From contig CAJHZI010000423.1 of the NCBI GenBank assembly GCA_905160935.1, forward strand, positions 2,165,001-2,229,000: a DNA stretch of 64,000 nucleotides. Reading direction: 5' to 3'. Below the pieces are notes generated by a model. It was not told the DNA's origin, did no database searches, and worked only from the letters and a program-made list of their open reading frames with translations. The first letter of the stretch is position 1; every line of letters begins with the position of its first letter. Source of the stretch: Enchytraeus crypticus (Eukaryota; Annelida; Clitellata; Enchytraeida; Enchytraeidae). Positions 32,446 to 43,858 of this stretch are shown in pieces. Both the position numbers and the translations under genes were made by a program.

Positions 32446-33110
32446 AACACTAGAGAGAGTGACTTTCCCAAACTGTAGAAGCGCCTTTATAAATTTAACG
32501 AAGGCTGGATGTAACATTGCCACATGGTATAGGATCACCGGCTGCATTAAAGGAAGTTTCGGGGAACTCACGACGACTTATCAATTTACCTTCAGCCTCC
32601 TTCAGGAATAATTTATCAGGGACGACGGGTCCGTGGGAAACAAATGAATGCGAAGTCCAATGCAACGATTATGGTCAAGTAAAAGACGATAGGAAAATTA
32701 CTAGGAATACTCCATTCATAGCGAGCATACTTTGTACCTGTAAGTAAATTAATATAAACCAGAAAATCGAGAGGTTCAATTCCTTAATCAGTCAGCAGAA
32801 AATAAATACAATGTGCAACGAGGATAGTGTCTACTGGACAAAATCATCATGAAATGGTAATTGTGCAGCAACTACAGGACAGTAGCAAATAGTGCTTTCG
32901 ATCCTCTGTTCCCTTTTCACTTCATCTACATGCTTTACTTGTATGGTTGTTGCCAATTGCAGCGAAATAAATATGATACAGTACAATTCAATTCAAAGTT
33001 ATACAGTGACTAACAAGATAATACAATCGACATAGTACATACGCTATCATTGAAGGCCTTATGACAGAACAGTTAAATAGACACCATACAGTATAACATC
33101 TTTACTTAGT

Positions 33111-33238
33111 GCTGAGCCGGTGGCTTATCGGTTGTTGTCCGAAAACGTATGAGTAGTTAGAGGGTTCAAACACAGTGCTCGCCCGCCATAGACATGTTTT
33201 CGAAAAAGAAAACTACTCTAGACTTTTTCTTTGCTTTT
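33111..33238 (+). mobile_element. SINE1-like copy, divergent
   Basis: GCTGAGCCGGTGGCTTATCG, GAGGGTTCAAACACAGTGCT, CGCCCGCCATAGACATG. Head and B box are clear; the tail is badly worn. May be an older subfamily, with 36.3 and 47.6 kb. Confidence 0.65.
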
Positions 33239-33424
33239 CGCTTAATTTTTGTCTTTAATAACCTTACCAAAAGTTCCTACTGATTTACTAGTAATGGGCG
33301 GATAAATCTTTAAACATACGTGTATAAATATGTGCACCTGCAAGCATCTAAAGATTTATACATATATCTTCGAGAAGTCATGTTTAGATCCAATTATAAA
33401 TTTACCTGCATGTTGTGTCTCCGT

Positions 33425-33680
33425 GTGATATCCGGGCAACTGCACCAACCGTAAACTGCACGTGTCGTAAGAGGCGACTGAGCAAGAACTGAGGAAGGCA
33501 AAGAGAAGTTGGTATAAGGCAAAATCATTTGTGAAGATATTAATTTGCTCATTAATTGATTAATTAATTAATTTAATCGATGGAATCCTCTTAAGGAACA
33601 TGAAATTAGCATATGACATACGTGAATATGTACTTTGGTTCTCCCACTTTGGCAGAACACTAGAGAGAGAGGGTATATAA
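33425..33680 (-). repeat. Family E dispersed repeat, inverted, with shared head
   Basis: Starts GTGTGATATCCGGGCAACTG, CACCAACCGTAAACTGCACG, TGTCGTAAGAGGCGACTGAG, CAAGAACTGAGGAAGGCAAA, then ends CACTTTGGCAGAACACTAGA with (GA)n. Shows the head that families C and E share, and the (GA)n tail shared with D. Confidence 0.8.
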
Positions 33681-34285
33681 CATACCTACATGTACCTAGC
33701 ATAGCCTTTCGATGAAGAATAGGATGTTTAATTGATTGATATTTCACAGTATACTTCTATTCAATCATGTCATTTATTTGATGAGCAGTTACGTATACTT
33801 CGATTTTATTTTTTTGAGATGGATCTTCCCAGTGCGTTGTCTTGTAGATGGTCGTGATGCAGTCTATCACCTGAATCACGTTTTCACTATGAATAGAAAC
33901 ATTTACCTCAATAATTAATGCGCAATCTATTTCAGACTACCAGGTGTACTGAGTGGTCAACAATCTCAGCCTGTATCTCAGATATCAACCACCAGAGGGT
34001 CGATGAGGTAAAAAATGAGATATTGAGAGGGGAAGATGTGAACGATAGAATGAGCAAAGTATGGAAAATATTGAGAAGGCGAAATATGTGAATGATTGGG
34101 AAATTTGCTTGAATAATCGATCAAGTATTAGAGTCTGTTTTCCTATTAATGATAGTGTTAGAAATGTAAAGTGCAGCATGAGGAATATTAAAGTTAGCTT
34201 CAAATCTAAACAAGACATGTGCAGGGGCATAAGTTATATTAAATGTATTCTGGAGCCGTTTAAATAACGCCAAATAACACAGTAT

Positions 34286-34535
34286 AATGAAATTATCATA
34301 CATGATGATGGCCATCGCTTTTAATACCACATGCATAAATCTTTAGGCGATTTATGATCCATAACATTATCCTGCCAGTCATAATATTGTAACCAGTCCT
34401 GCGAATGTTCGAGATTTTACTCCAATATCCGCTAGGCCGGGAATCGAGCTCACGATAGGAGAACATACGATTTCATTTTGTGCCGTTACCTGACGCTCTA
34501 CACACTGAGCTATTAGGCATTTCAACAAACTTTTA
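34286..34535 (-). mobile_element. SINE2-like copy, divergent, minus orientation
   Basis: Reverse-complemented head GCCTAATAGCTCAGTGTGTA, GAGCGTC looks like a tRNA A box, and GTGAGCTCGATTCCCG like a B box. It then carries the SINE2 body (AAAATCTCGAACATTCGCAG, GACTGGTTAC). The clearest tRNA-like head of this family in the window. Confidence 0.7.
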
Positions 34536-34689
34536 ACCAAGTAGTGACACCGTCCCGTTGTTCTATGGTACACAGGACTCTAAGGTAGAAAACCATAAAC
34601 TAGGTGTGACAGACAGCTTCGAGTATTGTTCATATACAACATCAGTGACGAATCAGCCGAATATGCAAATCATTTATGATCTCATTCTC

Positions 34690-34990
34690 TCTCACTAACT
34701 CCTAGTTCGCTGCCCACTGGCAGGTCCATGATATATAACGCCTCTATTCCTTTCTGTCTTCCGTTTTTCTGCTTATTGAGTACTGCACTGCTTATTAAGT
34801 ACTGTACTGTTTCTTTAGTACTGTACTGCTTCTTTAGTACTGTACCGTTCCGTTTTTCTCTTCATGATCACATATGAGTGGATCTTTAAATCATTGAACA
34901 TACTAAATCTCAGTCTGCCTATGCTCCGTTTCCTTTCATTCCTCCTTCTATGACATGTCTTATTAAACTTAACCCCTACCATGTCTGATA
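34690..34990 (+). repeat. Family D dispersed repeat
   Basis: GCTGCCCACTGGCAGGTCCA, TGATATATAACGCCTCTATT, CACATATGAGTGGATCTTTA, CCTCCTTCTATGACATGTCT. Contains three extra units of a roughly 20-bp AGTACTGTACTGCTTCTTT repeat at about 34780-34850. Confidence 0.75.
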
Positions 34991-35369
34991 CTCACAAGTA
35001 ATTTGATGAAAGGCACAATCTTAAAAAATGATTTCTGTTATCTCTTTACTACATGCTACTCCGTTAGTAAAAAAACACATTTGCAACTTGAAATTTTACG
35101 GGTTGCTTGAAATCTTTTGCTTTCCATGGTATACCTTATTTTATCAAGTTAAGAACACATTGTATTAAATTATGCCAAAGTGCTTTATAATATAAAATCG
35201 GTTGACATTTACACAGTACAGCCAGAGGTTAGGTCTGAACATGTGTTTTATTCAACTGAGACTGTCTGCCACTGAAGAAGAATGCTATGACAAATCTGCA
35301 ATATCTATCATTTTTCAATTCTCCTCTTTCTCATTCGCTTTCTGCCTCACCAGTCACCACTGCGTCTCT

Positions 35370-35404
35370 CTTTTGTTCTCTCTCTCTCTTTCTCTCTTTC
35401 TCTT

Positions 35405-35465
<61 letters not shown>

Positions 35466-35475
35466 CTATCTCTTG
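35370..35475. repeat. (CT)n / (TATC)n microsatellite
   Basis: CT tract passing into TATC tetramers. The long Leu/Ser-rich frames across it are not genes. Confidence 0.95.
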
Positions 35476-35654
35476 CTCTCGTTCTCTTTGACTTTCCACT
35501 AGGTTATTTAAATCAGACCAAGCCAATGAATTATAAGCCTCCTGGAGATGAAATTGGACTAAATTCTAACTTATAATTGTAAAATCTAACTTATAAGTAG
35601 TTTAATTTCTCAAAATATCCCCTACTATTTTCTTAAATCTTTAAATTATTGATG

Positions 35655-35905
35655 ATTTGTACAGACTTAGCTGCTGCAGAACAGAACAAACGTATATGCA
35701 CTTTCTTAAGAGGCGATTAAATAAAAAATGAGGAAGACAATAGCAAACCATGTCTGAAGGCTTACTTTCCCAAGCTTAAGGCTGAATAAAGGTTTGGATG
35801 AGGCTTAACCTTTGAGACGGATTTAATTTGTTTGTCAACGGATTAATCTTGCTGAGAATGAGAGTATGTCTTGGACCCGCAACTTGGTAGAATACTTATG
35901 CAGAA
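35655..35905 (-). repeat. Family E dispersed repeat, inverted, worn
   Basis: In + orientation: TTTCTTAAGAGGCGATTAAA, ATGAGGAAGACAATAGCAAA, CCATGTCTGAAGGC, GGCTTAACCTTTGAGACGG, GACCCGCAACTTGGTAGAAT. Same order as the other inverted copies. Confidence 0.6.
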
Positions 35906-36305
35906 ATGAGGAATATCATTAAATTTCTAGGATTATCATTAAATGTAATTTTCACAGAACACTTTTATGCTGTAATTTGTTCAACTTCACAAGTTTACAA
36001 CTGACAGAACGCAAACTTGAACTTATTCGTCTACTTATCTGCACTGTTAGTGTAATTTATTCACTTCACAACTACTTTCATTACTGAGCTACAATCTGAA
36101 ACACAAGAATATAGAATAATTTTCCGTGACACTAAACTGCGATCAATTGATTATTTATTAATTTATTAATTGATTATTAATTTGATTTAATTGATTAATC
36201 ATTAAATAATTATTTAATGTCGCAGTAAGTTTAAGCACAAATATTCAATTAAATTCTAAGCTCATGCCAGATATCTAAAACTAAATATATGAAACCAATT
36301 ATCAT

Positions 36306-36432
36306 GGGCTGAGCCAGTGGCATGTCGATAAGGTGTTCTACAGAGGATCAATAGATGCGGGATTCAAATCTAGTGCTCTTCCCGTCACCGACATGCTATT
36401 CGAGCAGGAAACTGACGTTAAACTTGGCTTCT
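36306..36432 (+). mobile_element. SINE1 copy, divergent
   Basis: GGCTGAGCCAGTGGCATGTC, GCGGGATTCAAATCTAGTGC, CCCGTCACCGACATG, GAGCAGGAAACTGACGTTAA. Complete in block order. Confidence 0.75.
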
Positions 36433-36524
36433 GCTTTATATCGATGTCTGATGAGCCACATATGAACTCATTCACTCGTGAATCGCATTTGAAGATGACG
36501 TTGTATTTAGACTGTTAGTACTTA

Positions 36525-36695
36525 CTGATCCGCGGTCGAGTACCTTACCGACATCGCCATTGGCCGGAGCCAGTGGAGATGTCAGTTAGGTACTCGACCG
36601 CAGATCAGTAAATGCGGGGTTCAAATCCTGAGCTCGCCCGTCTCTGACATCGCTTTCAAGTGATGAAACTGACGTTAACATTAGCTTTACCAGCT
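36525..36695 (+). mobile_element. SINE1 copy with ~38-bp inverted head in front
   Basis: 36525-36562 is the reverse complement of the SINE head (CTGATCCGCGGTCGAGTACC onward). The + copy follows at once (GCCGGAGCCAGTGGAGATGT, GGTACTCGACCGCAGATCAG, GCGGGGTTCAAATCC, tail AACTGACGTTAACATTAGC). Head-to-head arms of about 38 bp with a few mismatches. Confidence 0.85.
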
Positions 36696-37029
36696 TTTAG
36701 TCTGGTAGTAAATCTATCACTCACTTTCAATCAGATTTTAATAAAGCAGTAGACTTATAAAGATGACGTATGTAATTTCACATCTGATGAATGATTACCC
36801 TCAGCAGGCGAAATCAATCCATGGTAACGTGGACTAAAAGAGAAACCTAGCTCTAAAGCGTATTGTCAGGGAGAGAGGTATCGGTTTTTGAAACAAAATT
36901 ATGCCAACTTGAGTGATATTGGATCATTCTGACGAGATTTTCTTTACATTTAAAAAATACATTAAGTTTTTTAAATTAGTGTTTATTTGCTAATTTATAA
37001 TTTTATATTATTTGATTTTCTCGTGCAGT

Positions 37030-37300
37030 GTCTGGGTAGTTTGAAGAATAGATCAACCCGTGACTGCTCGTGTCGTAGAAGGTGACTAAACCACTAAGAT
37101 CTAAACCAAAGTCAGGAAGAGCACTCGGTTGGTGAGCGCTTAGGCTTCAAAATTTGCTGCAAAATTTTCCAAAACAAATGGAAAATGAGGGGATTGACTG
37201 ATTTCATGATATGGTATGGGACAGGGAGGAGTGGAGAAGGTCTATTTGTATCCCGACCGTAGTTAAACTGGGATTAAAGGAAAGATGATGATGCAGATGA
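37030..37300 (-). repeat. Family C dispersed repeat, inverted
   Basis: GTCTGGGTAGTTTGAAGAAT, AGATCAACCCGTGACTGCTC, GTGTCGTAGAAGGTGACTAA, GGTTGGTGAGCGCTTAGGCT, AACTGGGATTAAAGGAAAGA, ending GATGATGATGCAGATGA. Confidence 0.8.
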
Positions 37301-38111
37301 ATGTCTAATTTAATTTATTTTTTTTCTCAAATAATTACATGTAATTTCAGATGTACTAAAATGGCCTACGATGTATTCGAATACGTTTATTGTTTATGTA
37401 ATCGCATTGCTGAGCTGGCAATCCAATTGTAAGAATTTAAACCTTGAACCGATTATCAACAAGCAAAAAGAGAAGAGAATAAAATGTATTTTTATTAAGA
37501 ATAAAAACACATCATACCGACACCTCTTAGATGAGTAGGATTACATAAATCATAGAAGTGAATGTTAAATAAGTCATTTTATCTGCGCCACCAGGGAAGG
37601 CACATTCAATGTGCCCTATCTAGCTGATCACCACAGAGAACAATAGTAATTACAATTAAAATAAAAACACGCCCACTTTATTATTAGCACACTTTAATTT
37701 TAGGCATTAAAAATTTCGCAATATAAAAAATACTACTAACTAATCAATAAAACATTAATAATAACCAGCCTTGCAAATTAACAGATGTTAAGAAATTAAG
37801 TTGACCAGTATTTAATATTAACCAAAATATGTTAGAAAATATTGGATAAATGCTATTACTATTAGTTTATGAGAAATATCATATATGAACATTCAAACGA
37901 AACGTGTTTAATTAATTTGCGAATTGCAATACTATTCCATATGGGCAATTAGATTAGTTGAATACTGATGTAAAATATATTTATTATATACTTGATAATT
38001 TGACCCTGTTGAACAAAACAATTCAAGATCGAATCAATTTTTAAATGAAAGATGAGAATAGATCTAGACAACTAGTAATATATGCGTGTGTGTGTCTGTG
38101 TGTATTTATAT

Positions 38112-38119
38112 CTGTATAT

Positions 38120-38172
<53 letters not shown>
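38112..38172. repeat. (TA)n microsatellite
   Basis: TA tract preceded by a short (GT)n run. Confidence 0.95.
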
Positions 38173-38174
<2 letters not shown>

Positions 38175-38749
38175 CTATATACATCTGCTATTTAGAGTTA
38201 ATCACAATCAGTAATTTAGCATCAACTTGTGTTGTAGGCATCACTATCTGCCCGTAAATTTATCGACTCCAAAGCGTTTTATTCGTCATGTTAAACAACT
38301 AATGAATTGATTATATTACCCCCCCCCCAGGATCGATCTTTTTGAGCAGATTTACGAGTCCTATACATCAATCACTGAGTTAACCTCGCTGTCTATTGCC
38401 CATGTAGACCTACGCTGGTCTTGGCCAAAATTCAATAAATAAATCATTTTCAACTGTCATAACATCTACAGATAACAGACGCAGTTAAAAATCGAGAAAT
38501 AGCTAACTATGGGGTCAAGAAATGTACCGGCAGCTACTACTGCTGCACGCAATATATAGTGTGCAGTTTGATGCTAAATTTCTGAATCTATTACGGTTCA
38601 AATGAAAATATCAGATAGATTTTTTTCATATATCTCATATATTTATTTGTTTTCCTATACATTTTACTCATTTACATTACACACACGACATACCGAAAGT
38701 GTTACAGAGTTTCCCTGCTTTCTGCTTCTGGTATTTTTCGTTATTTCCA

Positions 38750-38865
38750 CCTTCCTCCCTTGCTTACTATTAATCGTTTTCTTTTGATAGTTCATAGATC
38801 GATGCCGGCGCGGATTTAAGATTAACCTTCCAATAGGTCGGAATAACCTTCCAAAATATTTTCAA
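38750..38865 (+). repeat. Family F dispersed repeat
   Basis: TTTCTTTTGATAGTTC, CCGGCGCGGATTTAAGATTA, ACCTTCCAATAGGTC; part of the unit is then duplicated (GGAATAACCTTCCAAA). Confidence 0.7.
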
Positions 38866-39002
38866 TTAATGCTGCAGAACGTAGTCTAATTAAAAGTATT
38901 ATATTAACAGCAGCACTGGGTTGTTAAATATTATCAAGTCATTAGTAATCGGTTGCAGAAATGAAAGACTATTGTTAGTACGATAACTGCGTAGATTGGA
39001 AG

Positions 39003-39108
39003 AAACACTAGGCACCAGACACTAGGCACCATAAACTAGGCACCAGGCACCAGAAACTAGGCACCAGACATTAAACACCAGGCACCAGGCACTAGGCACC
39101 AGGCACGC
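39003..39108. repeat. (ACTAGGCACCAG)n minisatellite
   Basis: About nine imperfect 7-12-bp units of CACTAGGCACCAG. Confidence 0.9.
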
Positions 39109-39786
39109 AGTACATTTTCATGCATTCTGCTGAGATATTTTCCACTTATTTAATACTCTATAATTTATAAATTGAATTGAATTTTCTAGCGAAAGAGTTT
39201 AAAACCTGTATTTCGCTTAATTTATATCTTTGCTCAATATTAAAATCCGTGATATAGGCGAAGCTAAAACACTGCTTTATTAGTAAAGTGTTTTAAGAGA
39301 ATTTACTATGGACCTACAGAAAGAGAATACCGTTGAGATTTCAAGCTGTGACTTGAATGGTTAAAAACCAGCGTGTGTGAAAGCGCATTATTAATATTTA
39401 ATGGACGATAGAGAGAAGCTTTATAACAGTCATCCTACTGTGTTGTCTATTATATGCTAGAGCTAACATATAATGATCACTCTACGCCCACTCCGTAATA
39501 AATTATTCGACAGACAAACAACAGCATTTAACGTCAATTTTTACAACCTGTATGCACCATCAGCGTTGAATGAATTGAGAATTCAATCAAGTCATAAGCG
39601 TTGATTGAAGTGAGAATTCAATCAAGTTGTCAGTGAAGTACGGTAGATGTTAGTAGTTGATGAAAGTAAATTCAATTTAAATTAATTTTATTATAATATT
39701 AATTAATATTTCTGTCGATGTTTAACACGATTCAACATTACACTATTATATCATATTATATTATTATTCATTTCAACATTATATTT

Positions 39787-39995
39787 AAATCTCTCTCTCT
39801 CTTAGTGCACTGCCTACTGGCAGGTCCATGGTACATAACGCCTCCACTCTTCTCTGTCCTCCGCCTTCCTCTTCATTTCCACATATAAGTGGGTCTTTAA
39901 ATCATCTAACATACCTAATCTCGGCCTGCCCCTGCCTCTTTTTCCTTCCATTCTACTTTATATGACCTCTTTTAACAGACCTTATTTAAATCAAC
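39787..39995 (+). repeat. Family D dispersed repeat, best copy
   Basis: (CT)n, TTAGTGCACTGCCTACTGGC, AGGTCCATGGTACATAACGC, CTCCACTCTTCTCTGTCCTC, CACATATAAGTGGGTCTTTA, CTAATCTCGGCCTGCC. The first 35 bases match the family E end. Confidence 0.8.
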
Positions 39996-40364
39996 ATCAT
40001 ATTATTATTATATATCATATTGCTAGCTATCTAGCTAATTTACTATTTATTTTAGAGTGGAAAACAGCAGATTTGTCAGTATGAGTATGTAATTTGATTC
40101 TCCTAATGTGAATATGAGATTTGGACCTGTAATACAAGGATGATCGCTTTTTTCTTGTTGTCATTACAGTTTAATAACCTCCAAAGACTCTGCAAAATCC
40201 ACAAAAACTTGAAAATATCACAATTTTTTGATTGTTTACTGCTCTTAGTGAAAGCTGCTACAGCAGCATTCACTAGGTACTATTTTTTTCATATAAAGAT
40301 ATTTATATAAATGTTATATAAATATAATATTTGTATAAATTACTCTGATACATAAAAGTTGGAG

Positions 40365-40590
40365 AATAATGTGGCTTCTGAGGAAGGCAATGGGAAACCA
40401 CCTCAGAAGCCATATTATTGCCAAGCTGTAACGCTACATTAAGGCATAGCAATTTGTGAAGGGATTGACTCGTTAATCGATGGTGTGCCTCTTTATAGAG
40501 CGTGAAAAGCAGCATGTGAGTAGGAACATGTACCTTGGACCTGACGCTTAGAAGAGCTCCAGAGACAGAGAGAGAGAGAGAGAGAGAGAA
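40365..40590 (-). repeat. Family E dispersed repeat, inverted
   Basis: TGGCTTCTGAGGAAGGCAAT, GGGAAACCACCTCAGAAGCC (a 12-bp hairpin), GGCATAGCAATTTGTGAAGG, GATTGACTCGTTAATCGATG, ACATGTACCTTGGACCTGAC, ending in (GA)n. Confidence 0.8.
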
Positions 40591-40971
40591 AACGTACGTC
40601 ACGTACGTTAAATGAAATCATTTTAAATAGAGAAAGAATAACTTTCGTCTTCAGCAGTCACCCACTCTACGTGTCACGTGATCTCTCTGACGATTCCATT
40701 GAAGACCTTTCAGGGTCAGACAATCCAATCTCATATCAGAAATTCCAATTCAATATCATATCTGGTAATTAACTCTGCACTGAAACAATGAAAGCTAAGC
40801 ATCGAAAATAATTGAACAGCACTCACTCTCGTTGCATATTAATTATATTTTTATTGCAATTTGGATTAATCAGGCGGATGACGGAATTATACCGTAAAAT
40901 GGACTTTTAAATTATACCTCATTCATACATAGACTTTATATATTAATCTTTTATATCATTAAATAATCATA

Positions 40972-41062
40972 AATCAATCAATCAATCAATCAATTACTCA
41001 ATCTATTGTTCAATCAATCGATCAAGTCAACCATTTAATAAATTAGTCAATCAATCATCCAA
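40972..41062. repeat. (AATC)n microsatellite, imperfect
   Basis: AATCAATCAATCAATC with interruptions. Confidence 0.9.
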
Positions 41063-41391
41063 TATTATATCATTTAATGAATGTGTCCATAAAGCAGGGT
41101 TAGATTTGCAAGGGCGCGAGGTTCGACCTCTCTTGGTAGATATTTGACACTCCTGAATAAAGTCGTAAACCCCCGCCCCCATATGAATAGGTTCTGGTGA
41201 CTCCATGGAGAGCCTTGGACCTCCAAAGACCCTCTGTGGAAAGTTTTACCAAAACCCTGCTATAAAGCTCGCTCTACCTAAATTACCACAATAGTTTTTA
41301 TTATTACTATTATTAATAGTGCTAAATTGAATTTTTAAGAATCAAGTAACTTAGCTACAAAGACTACAGAGAGAAGGACTAGATTGGGTCT

Positions 41392-41612
41392 AGAAATCAT
41401 CATCATCATCTTCTTCCCTTAAGTCGCAGTCTAACTAAGGTCGGGATTTAGAAAATTTTGTAGCAATTTCTAGAGCCTATCAGCTCACCAACTGAATATC
41501 CTTTCTGACGTTGGTTTGGACCTTAGGGCTTTTTCGTCTTTTACGTCATGTGCAGTCCACGATTGGTCTATTCTTCAGCAACCCGGAAACGACGCGGGTA
41601 ATTGGACACACC
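41392..41612 (+). repeat. Family C dispersed repeat
   Basis: (CAT)n, TTCCCTTAAGTCGCAGTCTA, ACTAAGGTCGGGATTTAGAA, GAGCCTATCAGCTCACCAAC, TCTTTTACGTCATGTGCAGT, CCACGATTGGTCTATTCTTC, AACCCGGAAACGACGCGGG. Confidence 0.8.
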
Positions 41613-41714
41613 CCATACACAACAAGGGTAGATTGGGTGTTGAAAGAGAAGATCTAGATTTCACGATTAGTAATGCAAATTGAAGTGCATCAGGGGCACC
41701 AAAAGTTGAGCTCA

Positions 41715-41980
41715 CACTACGTGATGAGGATGATATATAAAAATATATGATGAAGAAATGTATGATATGTGTTATGATATATTGATATAGTGATACTTGA
41801 ATGATATTTGCGATGATACGTTGATATAATTATACATGAATGATTATGATATGTATCGTGAGGTTGCGAAGTGTATTTGATTATCTGTTGATAATGTTAT
41901 GTATGACGATATACTGATACGATGACAATATCACGGAAATGATGATGATGATGATAAAAATACTGATGATGATGACGATG
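41715..41980. repeat. GATGATA-rich low-complexity tract
   Basis: Irregular GATGATATA/GATATGATATATT units passing into (GAT)n near 41,940-41,980; no fixed period. Confidence 0.75.
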
Positions 41981-42895
41981 CAAGCCGAAGGTTGGATGCT
42001 GACTCTGTGGGGTCGAACTCAAAGTAAGGAATCAGGAGCAATATGGTGATAGGAAAGAATAAAACAAAGAAATATAGTTAGAAAAGCTTTAATATTAAAC
42101 CACTCATCCGTATCTTTGTGGAACGACGGAAACGTCTAAGATGTCACTTTATAAATCTACGAGAAAGGTAACAATGGACCAGGATGAAGCAATACATATG
42201 CCTAATTTAGAAGTGGAGACATATTGCCATGAGATGGTATAGAGTTGGAAATGAACTTCTTGCCTATAGACGGGTGAATAGTGCCATAAAAGGTGTTAAG
42301 AGCTGGAATAAGTCATCTTTTGGGTTGATTTTCTAACAGACATGGGATAAGGAAGAGGGAAAGGGAATTGGAGAAAGGCGTGAATTTATTTACAATTTTA
42401 TATTTAATAATACGAAGAGAAATTTGGAGAAGAGAAAGAGATGGAGGAATGTTAGGCCATGGACCTGCCCAATAGAAATGTTACTAAAAGATTTCTTTAA
42501 TATCATCTTTCGTTCATTTTCTGCAAATGATTATAACGTTAAATTGGGAATTCGGAACTTTCAATCTTTTGACAGATGATGTAGAACTTCAGACAGCTCT
42601 TGATCAATGAAGCAGCTGCTCCGGAATAGTAAATAGTTTCCTTGAAATCAGTCACATCTCAATAAAATCTAGGAAAACGGATCATGTGTTCACACTGCAA
42701 AAAATATTCACACTCTGTAACAAGGCTGAGAGGAAAATTGGTTAATGCTGTCGAGCTCTACGCCAATTATTTAAATTATTATTATCAATTTATCGTTAAA
42801 TAGTTTGCATCGATTTTAAAGTGGGGTTTTAATTTTTTAAAGTCGAACTGATTAGTGTAGTTGATTGTTTAAATGGACGTTTTAGCTAATTTTGG

Positions 42896-42962
42896 AGAGA
42901 GAGAGAACTATGTTTATTGAAGTACACATACAAGTATACATACAATCACAAGGTCATCTAAT
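42896..42962. repeat. 60-bp dispersed segment, copy 1
   Basis: GAGAACTATGTTTATTGAAG, TACACATACAAGTATACATA, CAATCACAAGGTCATCT, matched nearly base for base at 53.2 kb. The reverse complement contains CAATAAA, so it may be the 3' end of an element pointing left. Confidence 0.75.
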
Positions 42963-43142
42963 TTTGGATTTAAAATACAGAACCTTTTTGTATCTGATAC
43001 AGAGACTAAATGATTTTTTCAGGTTTTAAAGGAGTGTTTACGATATTCGCTACTTTTGTAGACTAGGTTGACGTTCTGAAGCTAAATTTTTATTAAATTA
43101 TTTGCTGATTTATTGAATCATAGACGCGCTATGTTATACCGC

Positions 43143-43858
43143 ACCTCTGCATATTATGCAATACTTTGGCATACTGTACCGTTGCATAATACCTTGTAGT
43201 ATGGCATATCGTGTCGCTACATACTATTGTTGTACTCTGGCATACGGTACCGCTGCACTGTATTGAATGAAATGACATTCAGTAGGGCTGCATACTATTC
43301 AATACTGTGGCACACCGTATCGCTGTACACTTTGTAAAACTTTGGCATATTATATCGCTGACAACTATGCTGACTATGCTGTACTAATGCATACCGAATT
43401 ACTGCGTGTCATGCAAAGCTATTCCATACCGTACAACTGCATACTCTGCAATATTATGGCACACCATAACGCTGCATACAATACAATACTTTGGCGTAGC
43501 ATTCAGCTGGATACGTTATACGTTGCAATACAATGACATAACGAACAGCGGTTTACTATGCGATACTATTTCATACCGTACTGCTGCATACCATGCTGTG
43601 CTATGGCATACCCTATCGCTGCATACTGTGTTGAATTGTGGTATAAATACCGTTGCATGCTATGTAATTCAATAACATACTATGTTGCATATTATGCGAT
43701 GCAATTATATACTGTACCGCTGTATACTATGCGATACAATTACATACCGTACCATACCGTACCGCTGCAAACTTTGCTGTACAAGAACAGAAAGTACATG
43801 TACTGATGCATACTATGAAATCCATGGCATTCCGTACCGCTGTAAACTAAGCATTACT
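43143..43858. repeat. Degenerate ~35-bp minisatellite
   Basis: About 20 copies of GCATACTATGCAATACTTTG plus GCATACCGTACCGCT, with heavy substitution and small indels. The open frames across it are repeat artefacts. Confidence 0.9.
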
